Source: Desulfuromonadales bacterium (GTDB taxonomy: Bacteria > Desulfobacterota > Desulfuromonadia > Desulfuromonadales > JACZKF01). From it: a stretch of DNA of 8,205 bases. Below are positions 1-4,880 of the stretch, piece after piece; within the stretch, counting starts at the first letter, position 1, and each line of letters starts with the position of its first letter. The translations under genes were made by a program, and so were the position numbers. A model generated the notes under the pieces. The model was not told where the DNA came from. It saw nothing but the letters and a program-made list of their open reading frames with translations, and made no database searches. Location: assembly GCA_014860175.1 (NCBI GenBank), contig JACZKF010000028.1, positions 1 to 8,205 on the forward strand. Reading direction: 5' to 3'.

Positions 1-1218
1 GCCGACCTGAAGCCGCTGGCCGAGACGATGCCGCCGCAAATCTCCCAGCTCCACCTGGTCCGCTCCGGGAACTCTCCGGCCCTCTCCCTGAATTATTCAT
101 CCCTCGGCCTGTTTGCCCCCGACCATGAGGAGGAGAGCGTGCTGGTCACGGTGCCGGTTATGGCCCGCGGGCAGTTCGCCGGCGCCCTGCAGGGGCGCTT
201 TCTCCTGGCCGACCTGCGCCAGCGGATGAATGCGGCCCGCGGCCTGCTGCTGCTGTATGCCCTCCTTTACGGGGCGGTGCTCACCGTGGCCGGAGTGTTC
301 CTGCTTTACCGCAATGTGGTGCGCCCGGTGCGCGACTTGATGCAGGCGACCCGCGAGGTGGCCGCCGGCGATCTGGAGCAGATCCTCCCCGAGGAGGGGC
401 CGAAAGAGATCGCCGACCTGAGCCGCTCCTTCAATCAGATGACCGCCACCCTGCACGACAGCCGCCGGCAGACCGAAGCCCATATCGATTCGCTGCGCCA
501 GGCCAACCAGGAGCTGGCCAGCAGCCGGGATGAGGTGGTGCGGGGAGCCCGGATGGCCTCCGTCGGCCATCTGGCCGCCGGCATGGCCCACGAGATCGGC
601 AACCCTCTGGGGGCCCTGGTCGGCTACCTCGGGCTGCTCAAGGGCGAGCTTGCCGGCGACTCCCGGGAGATCGCCGTTCGGGCCTTGAGCGAGGCGCAAC
701 GGATCGATCTGCTGGTGCGTGACCTGCTCGATTACGCCGCTCCTCCCCGGGGGGAGGTGGAAGATTTCGACCCGGTCGCCTTGCTGCGCCAGGCGGTGGA
801 GCTCCTCGAACACCAGGGGGCGTTCAGCCACCGGGCGCTGGCCGACGGTCTCCCCACCGCCCTTCCCGCCGTGCGCATGGCGCGGCACAAGCTGCAGCAG
901 GTTTTCATCAACCTTCTCCTCAATGCCCGCGACGCCTGTCCCCCCGGGGCGGCGATCCGCCTCAGCGCCGGCCGGCGGCAGGACGGGGTCTGGCTGACCG
1001 TGGCCGACGAGGGGGAAGGGATGGCGCCGCAGCTCCTGGCGAACATTTTCGACCCCTTCTTCACCACCAAAGAGCCTGGCAAGGGGCGCGGCCTGGGGCT
1101 GGCGGTCTGCCAGCGGATCGTCGAGGAGGTCGGTGGGCGGATCGAGGTGCGTTCGGAGCCGGGAAAAGGGAGCGCCTTTACCGTGCGTCTGCGGTCGGCG
1201 GAGGGGATCGATGGCTGA
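1..1218 (+). CDS. HAMP-domain sensor histidine kinase (5' end outside the window)
   Basis: Two-component sensor kinase, expected to autophosphorylate on His and pass phosphate to the regulator encoded next. The frame is open to base 1, so the start and most of the sensor domain are missing. Counting residues from base 1: an extracytoplasmic tail (1-80), one transmembrane helix (about 81-103, nt 241-309), a HAMP linker (about 104-151, RPV then AAGDL), and a HisKA dimerisation domain with the H-box HEIGNPL (His197, nt 589-591). A HATPase_c domain follows, with N-box INLLLNARDA (nt 907-936), DEGEGM (from nt 1006), FDPFFTTK and the GRGLGLAV lid (from nt 1087). All catalytic boxes look intact. The 3' end overlaps the regulator start by 8 bases, so the two are probably translationally coupled. 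Pseudomonas PilS has several membrane helices and no HAMP, so this is a functional analogue at most and I give no symbol. The ligand cannot be inferred. Confidence 0.93.
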   Translation, partial: ADLKPLAETMPPQISQLHLVRSGNSPALSLNYSSLGLFAPDHEEESVLVTVPVMARGQFAGALQGRFLLADLRQRMNAARGLLLLYALLYGAVLTVAGVFLLYRNVVRPVRDLMQATREVAAGDLEQILPEEGPKEIADLSRSFNQMTATLHDSRRQTEAHIDSLRQANQELASSRDEVVRGARMASVGHLAAGMAHEIGNPLGALVGYLGLLKGELAGDSREIAVRALSEAQRIDLLVRDLLDYAAPPRGEVEDFDPVALLRQAVELLEHQGAFSHRALADGLPTALPAVRMARHKLQQVFINLLLNARDACPPGAAIRLSAGRRQDGVWLTVADEGEGMAPQLLANIFDPFFTTKEPGKGRGLGLAVCQRIVEEVGGRIEVRSEPGKGSAFTVRLRSAEGIDG

Positions 1219-2562
1219 GAAACGTCAGATCCTGGTCGTGGACGACGAAGCGTCGATGCGCCACATGCTGCGCCTGGTGCTGGAGAAAGAGGGGTACCAG
1301 GTGGCCGAGGCGACCGGCGGCGAAGAGGCGCTGGCCGCCCTGGCCCGGGAGAGCTTCCACCTGGTGCTGTGCGACATCCGCATGCCGGGCGTCGACGGGT
1401 TGGCCTTCTTGCAGCAGGCGGTGGAGCGCCAGCTGCCGGCCACCATCATCATGATGAGCGCTTACGGCACTCTCGATATCGCCGTCGAGTGCATGAAGCG
1501 AGGGGCTTACGACTATATCTCCAAGCCGTTCAGGACCGACGAGATTCTCCTCACCTTGCGCAAGGCCGAGGAGCGCTGGCGGCTGTGGCGGGAGAACGAG
1601 CGGCTCAAGCGGACTCTCGCCGGCCGGCCGCCGGAGCGGCCGCTGATCTTCTGCAGCGCCGCCATGGAGCAGGTGGCCGAGGTGATCGGGAAGGCGGCCG
1701 AGGTGCACGCCTCGGTGCTGGTCACCGGCGAGACCGGCACCGGCAAGGAGTTGGTGGCCCGCGCCCTGCACGCCCGGGGGCGGCGGCGCGCTCACCCCTT
1801 TTATGCCGTCAACTGCGGCGCCATGACCGCCAACCTGGTGGAGAGCGAACTCTTCGGCCACGTCAGGGGGGCCTTTACCGGCGCCGACCGGGAGCGCGAA
1901 GGGCTGTTCGGCGCCGCCGACGGCGGGGTGCTGTTCCTCGACGAAATCGGCGAACTCCCCCTCGAACTGCAGCCGAAGCTGCTGCGGGTGCTGCAGGAAG
2001 GAGAGGTGCGGCGGGTCGGCGAGGCGCGCAGCCGTCCCGTCGATGTGCGGGTGGTCGCCGCCACCGCCCGCGACCTTCGCACCGAGGTGGCCCAGGGGCG
2101 GTTTCGCGAAGACCTCTACTACCGCCTGGCGGTGCTGGAGATCCGCGTCCCCCCCCTGCGCGAGCGGCCGGAAGATATCCCGCTGCTGGCCGGGCACTTT
2201 CTCCAGCGGGCGGCCGAGCGCGAGGGGCGCCCGGTCCCCCGCCTCCTCCCCGAGGCGCTGCAGCTCCTCGCCTCCCACCCCTGGCCGGGGACGTGCGGGA
2301 ACTGGAGAACTTCATCGAAAAGACGCTGATCTTCTGCCGGGGGGAAACCATCGGCCTCGACCACCTCCCCTGGGAAGTGCGCCGGCATGAGCGTGATTCG
2401 ACCGTCGCCCTCTCCCTCAAGGCCGCCTCCCGTCGCCTGGAAGAGGAGTACATCCGCAAGGCGCTGGCCGCCACCGGCGGCAACCGCACCCAGGCCGCCC
2501 GCCGGCTGGAGATCAGTCTGCGCGGGCTCCTCTACAAGATGCAGGAGTTCGGCCTCGAGTGA
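1211..2562 (+). pseudogene. sigma54-dependent response regulator (NtrC/PilR class), frameshifted near its 3' end
   Basis: Transcriptional activator for sigma54 RNA polymerase. The ATG at 1211 has GGAGGGG (1200-1206) 4 bases upstream. The receiver domain spans residues 1-120, with acidic pocket D11-D12, phospho-acceptor D55, S83 and K105. The AAA+ domain has Walker A GETGTGKE (173-180), the sigma54-contact loop GAFTGA (220-225), Walker B LFLDE (D244-E245) and the sensor/arginine region FREDLYYRL. After HPWPG (residue 360, nt 2288-2290) the frame reads TCGNW and stops at 2329, giving 372 residues. One base over, the expected DVRELENF continues to a Fis-type helix-turn-helix (GGNRTQAARRLEIS) ending at 2562. 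Restoring one G in the run 2287-2290 gives a normal 450-residue protein. Either this copy is broken, or the base was lost in sequencing or assembly. The Fis part shows no other decay, which favours a very recent change or an error. The likely target is the sigma54 promoter at 2661. Confidence 0.9.
2287..2290 (+). other. frameshift site: G4 run where one G appears to be missing
   Basis: The regulator codes for HPWPG up to nt 2290. The conserved continuation (DVRELEN) is read only if nt 2290 is used twice, as GGG then GAC. One extra G would restore the family-standard reading. Homopolymer runs are prone both to real slippage and to base-calling loss. Confidence 0.88.
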
Positions 2563-2583
2563 CGGCCTTTGGCGGGCCGAACA

Positions 2584-2596
2584 TGCAAATTTTGCA
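2584..2596 (+). promoter_or_regulatory. inverted repeat TGCAAA-T-TTTGCA, candidate activator binding site
   Basis: Perfect 6-base arms around a single T. The centre (2590) lies about 97 bases upstream of the start predicted from the sigma54 promoter at 2661-2676. NtrC-family activators usually bind inverted repeats roughly 80-150 bases upstream, so the position fits. That the neighbouring regulator binds here is inference. Only one full copy is seen, whereas such activators often use two. Confidence 0.4.
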
Positions 2597-2660
2597 CGTT
2601 TCTCCCTTTCTGGTTACTCCCCTGACAATAAAATCCTTGTTGATCAGCCACTTTTAATTT

Positions 2661-2676
2661 TGGCACAAGCTTTGCT
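2661..2676 (+). promoter_or_regulatory. sigma54 (-24/-12) promoter of the minor-pilin operon
   Basis: TGGCAC-AAGCT-TTGCT matches the full TGGCAC-N5-TTGCW consensus, with the invariant GG (2662-2663) and GC (2674-2675) at the correct spacing. Transcription should start near 2687, leaving a leader of only about 19 bases that contains the GAGGAGG ribosome-binding site (2689-2695) before the ATG at 2706. It sits in the only sizeable gap between the regulatory pair and the pilin genes, in the right orientation, and fits control by the sigma54 activator encoded immediately upstream. Confidence 0.9.
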
Positions 2677-2705
2677 GCAGTTTTAGCCGAGGAGGACGTG
2701 CAGCT

Positions 2706-3200
2706 ATGCGGAAAGTGCGCTTGCAAACCGGTTTCACCCTGATCGAAGTCATCATCGTCATCGCCTTGATTGCCATCGCCGTCGCCATTGCCGCGCCCAA
2801 CCTGTTGGCCGTCATGCCCAACATGCGGGTCAAAGCGGCCGCCCGCGACTGCGCCTCGGTCATCCAGGACGCCCGGATGCAGGCGGTCGCTCTCAATGCC
2901 AACTGCGCCGTCAGTTGTGATGTGACCATTGGTGGTGTCACCTACGATTTCGTCGCCCACGCCGACCCAAACGGCGACCTTGAGTATAACGACGGCGAAC
3001 GGGTCTTCTCGCGCCTGCGCCTGGCCGACTTCCCGGATGTCGCGATCACCGGCGGCAAGACCAACCTTGGCTTCAACTCCCGTGGCCTGCCGGTCGTTGT
3101 CGGTGGCGGGCTGATCGATCAGACCATCGGCTTTCGCAGCAGCAAGGGGTTGGTGCGGCAAGTTCGGGTCAACCCGACCGGGAACGTCCGGATCCAGTAG
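2706..3200 (+). CDS. fimT: GspH/FimT-family type IV minor pilin (FimT/FimU-like)
   Basis: A 164-residue minor (pseudo)pilin, first gene of the operon. The start ATG at 2706 follows GAGGAGG (2689-2695) by 10 bases. The class III leader is nine residues (MRKVRLQTG), with prepilin peptidase cleavage expected at G9/F10. The mature N-terminus FTLIE has the conserved Glu at +5, followed by a hydrophobic helix to about residue 36. The later globular part, the spacing and the closing VNPTGNVRIQ are typical of the GspH/FimT family. The segment D87-P-N-G-D-L-E-Y-N-D-G-E98 has acidic or amide residues at loop positions 1, 3, 5, 7, 9 and 12, as in a calcium-binding loop, and similar sequences occur in other members. 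By analogy with FimU in Pseudomonas it should belong to the priming complex that starts pilus assembly and links the tip to the pilin shaft. FimT, FimU and GspH are hard to tell apart by sequence alone, so the symbol is approximate. Confidence 0.88.
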   Translation: MRKVRLQTGFTLIEVIIVIALIAIAVAIAAPNLLAVMPNMRVKAAARDCASVIQDARMQAVALNANCAVSCDVTIGGVTYDFVAHADPNGDLEYNDGERVFSRLRLADFPDVAITGGKTNLGFNSRGLPVVVGGGLIDQTIGFRSSKGLVRQVRVNPTGNVRIQ

Positions 3201-3210
3201 GGGGCGGCAG

Positions 3211-3960
3211 ATGAGGATGAACCGAAAAAGAAATCGCGGCTTCACGCTGGTCGAACTGCTGGTGGCTCTCGCTTTGGCCGGCATCGTCAGTACCGCCATC
3301 TACAATATTTTCTTCTCCAGCAACAAAGTCTATGTCGAGCAGGAGCAGGTGGTTGGTCTGCAGCAAGACCTGCGTGCCGGGGTCGACCTGATGGTACGGG
3401 AGATCCGCATGGCCGGCTTCGACCCCGACAACATCCGGATTGCTACCGGCACCGCTCTTGGCCTGGTCGAGGCGACTCGCGACACCATCGAGTTCACCTT
3501 TGATACCGATGGCAACGGGGTAGCGGAAACTATCCGCTACGCCGTTACAGGGGGGAATCTCACCCGCAACGGCGAGATCCTGGTGCGCAACGTCGATGCC
3601 CTCGGCTTCGCCTACGCCTACGAGCAGGGGTCGGACGTAGCGACCACGCCGGCTCCGCCAGCCGGGAACCGAAACATCATCTGGGTGACAGGGACGGCGG
3701 CGCTCAATCGCAGTCTGGACACCAACGACGACGGGCAGATCGATGCCGGTGACACCGCCGGCGGCAATCCGGTGGCGGCGGTGACCCTCGACCGCGTCCG
3801 GGCGGTGCGGGTCTGGCTGCTGGCCCGGACCGAGCGGACCGATTCCCAGTTTTCCGACAGCCGTACCTATGTCGTGGCGGACCGGCGGGTCACCCCTGCC
3901 GACAACTTCCGCCGCCGCCTCCTGACCACCACCCTCAGATGCAGGAACCTGGGCCTATGA
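3211..3960 (+). CDS. pilW: type IV pilus minor pilin PilW
   Basis: A 249-residue PilW-type minor pilin. The start at 3211 has AGGGGG (3199-3204) 6 bases upstream, better placed than for the nearby ATG at 3217. The leader MRMNRKRNRG is cleaved at G10/F11, giving mature FTLVE with Glu+5, then a hydrophobic helix (about 11-36). The amphipathic continuation LQQDLRAGVDLMVREIRMAGFDP is the PilW/GspJ hallmark. The C-terminal half is a beta-rich globular domain with DRVRAVRVWLLART. Two acidic loops stand out: D98-T-D-G-N-G103, common in this family, and D170-T-N-D-D-G-Q-I-D-A-G-D181, which has full EF-hand-like spacing. It starts 10 bases after the fimT-like gene and its TGA overlaps the pilV ATG. 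The expected role is a tip-complex subunit with PilV, PilX and PilY1 in the inner membrane and pilus tip. Confidence 0.9.
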   Translation: MRMNRKRNRGFTLVELLVALALAGIVSTAIYNIFFSSNKVYVEQEQVVGLQQDLRAGVDLMVREIRMAGFDPDNIRIATGTALGLVEATRDTIEFTFDTDGNGVAETIRYAVTGGNLTRNGEILVRNVDALGFAYAYEQGSDVATTPAPPAGNRNIIWVTGTAALNRSLDTNDDGQIDAGDTAGGNPVAAVTLDRVRAVRVWLLARTERTDSQFSDSRTYVVADRRVTPADNFRRRLLTTTLRCRNLGL

Positions 3961-4352
3961 GGAAGCAGATTACGTCGTCGCAGGCAGGCTTCACCCTGGT
4001 CGAAATTCTCATCGCCATGACCATTTTCGCCTTTGGCATGCTCGCCGTCGCCACCCTGCAGATCACCGCTCTGACCGGCAACAGCGCGGCCCGCGGCGTC
4101 ACCGAGGCCAATGCGCTGGCCCAGAACAAGTTGGAGGAGTTGCAGAGCATCCCCTTCGACGATGTAAACGGCAGCGCTGGCCCCGAAACCATCAGCCACT
4201 ACGGCAAGGCCTACGCGCTTTCCTGGACGGTTGACGACGACTTGCCGGTGGCTGGGCTGAAGACCATCGCGGTCACCGTCCAATGGCAGGAAAAAGGGGG
4301 GGCCAAGACCACCTCCCTGCGCTATATCCGTGCTGATAACCCCTTGTTATGA
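3957..4352 (+). CDS. pilV: type IV pilus minor pilin PilV
   Basis: A 131-residue PilV-type minor pilin. I chose the ATG at 3957, which overlaps the pilW stop as ATGA, over the in-frame ATG at 3939. It yields a leader of normal length (MRKQITSSQAG, cleaved at G11/F12), and AGGA at 3943-3946 is an acceptable ribosome-binding site. Mature FTLVE carries Glu+5, followed by the hydrophobic helix ILIAMTIFAFGMLAVATLQ. The stretch NALAQNKLEELQSIPFDDV is typical of PilV/GspI, and the C-terminal WTVDDD...KTIAVTVQW matches the family's closing strands. It should help bridge PilY1/PilX to the other minor pilins. It ends in a second ATGA overlap with an upstream possible start of pilX, so translation of the cluster is tightly coupled. 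Confidence 0.9.
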   Translation: MRKQITSSQAGFTLVEILIAMTIFAFGMLAVATLQITALTGNSAARGVTEANALAQNKLEELQSIPFDDVNGSAGPETISHYGKAYALSWTVDDDLPVAGLKTIAVTVQWQEKGGAKTTSLRYIRADNPLL

Positions 4353-4360
4353 CAAGAAAC

Positions 4361-4366
4361 GGGAGA
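4361..4366 (+). promoter_or_regulatory. ribosome-binding site deciding the pilX start
   Basis: GGGAGA lies 6 bases before the ATG at 4373. The alternative in-frame ATG at 4349 (ATGA overlap with pilV) has no purine-rich site upstream. This favours 4373, though coupled re-initiation at 4349 cannot be excluded. Confidence 0.5.
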
Positions 4367-4372
4367 CCGGTC

Positions 4373-4855
4373 ATGACCCATCCCTGTTCCCCCTTGAGCA
4401 ACGAGCGCGGCTCGGTCCTGATCCTGGCGCTGCTGATTTTGGTCATGCTCACCATTATCGGCATGTCGGCGACCACCACCACCAACTTCGAGGTCAAGAT
4501 CGCCGCCAACGAGCGGCAGTACCACTCCGCCTTCTACGCCGCCGAGGCGGGGCTCTCCTATGTCCTCGAGACCTCCTCTCTTTATAACGACGCCAACATC
4601 GACCCTAATGTGCCACTGGTGTTCCCCCTGGCCGCTGACGCCGCCGCCATGAGCACCGCTCTCCCCCATGCGGCGGTGAGTGGCACCATCCGCTACGAAG
4701 GGGCCGGTTCGGGGTCGTTCAGCGCCCTGCGCGGCTCCGGCTATTCGGCCAAGGGGACCTACCGGCCGCACGTCTATCAGGTCGACTCCACCGCCACTCT
4801 GGACTCCGGGCCCGAAAGCCAGGTCCGGGTGCAGGCCTACCGGATCGGTTTCTAA
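4373..4855 (+). CDS. pilX: type IV pilus minor pilin PilX
   Basis: A 160-residue PilX-type minor pilin (168 if begun at the ATG at 4349). The leader MTHPCSPLSNERG is cleaved at G13/S14, followed by the long hydrophobic helix SVLILALLILVMLTIIGM. After it comes TTNFEVKIAANERQYHSAFYAAEAGLSY, the recognisable PilX N-terminal pattern (AANER, then AAEAGL). Residue +5 of the mature protein is Leu, not Glu. PilX and GspK proteins often lack this Glu, which fits a place at the very tip, where no subunit above needs to be aligned. The globular part is short, with glycine/serine-rich loops (YEGAGSGSFSALRGSGYSAKG). It precedes pilY1 by one base to the upstream ATG (4857) or 25 bases to the preferred start. 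Its likely role is to hold PilY1 at the tip together with PilV and PilW. Confidence 0.88.
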   Translation: MTHPCSPLSNERGSVLILALLILVMLTIIGMSATTTTNFEVKIAANERQYHSAFYAAEAGLSYVLETSSLYNDANIDPNVPLVFPLAADAAAMSTALPHAAVSGTIRYEGAGSGSFSALRGSGYSAKGTYRPHVYQVDSTATLDSGPESQVRVQAYRIGF

Positions 4856-4866
4856 CATGTACCGCG

Positions 4867-4873
4867 AAAGGAG
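4867..4873 (+). promoter_or_regulatory. ribosome-binding site deciding the pilY1 start
   Basis: AAAGGAG lies 7 bases before the ATG at 4881, which gives a clean signal peptide. The in-frame ATG at 4857 is one base after the pilX stop and has no such site. Confidence 0.7.
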
Positions 4874-4880
4874 CCCGAAG

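Noticed and set aside
1178..2278. Long open frame on the - strand (366 codons) opposite the regulator
   Set aside because: It lies wholly opposite a strongly conserved receiver/AAA+ coding region in GC-rich DNA, where antisense frames stay open by chance. Its translation is low in recognisable structure.
1369..2289. Open frame overlapping the regulator in the +1 frame
   Set aside because: Only the part after about 2290 is real (the regulator's displaced C-terminus). The earlier part is an arginine/alanine-rich shadow frame.
2548..2593. Possible terminator after the regulator (CGGCC 2563-2567 with GGCCG 2575-2579, or TTCGGCC 2548-2554 with GGCCGAA 2575-2581)
   Set aside because: The stems are short or the loop long, and no T run directly follows. 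The nearest TTTT is more than 10 bases away and part of the TGCAAA repeat.
2592..2620. TTGCAC followed by TACTCC as a sigma70 promoter before the pilin operon
   Set aside because: The -10 match is poor, and the perfect sigma54 element downstream explains the operon better.
2621..2649. Imperfect repeat CTGACAA...TTGTTGATCAG as a second activator site
   Set aside because: The arms pair only after allowing a three-base insertion, which is too weak to call.
4680..4880. Longer N-terminal extensions of PilY1 (starts at 4680 or 4857)
   Set aside because: The extension to 4680 overlaps pilX in another frame. The ATG at 4857 lacks a ribosome-binding site, whereas 4881 has AAAGGAG 7 bases upstream and begins a normal signal peptide.
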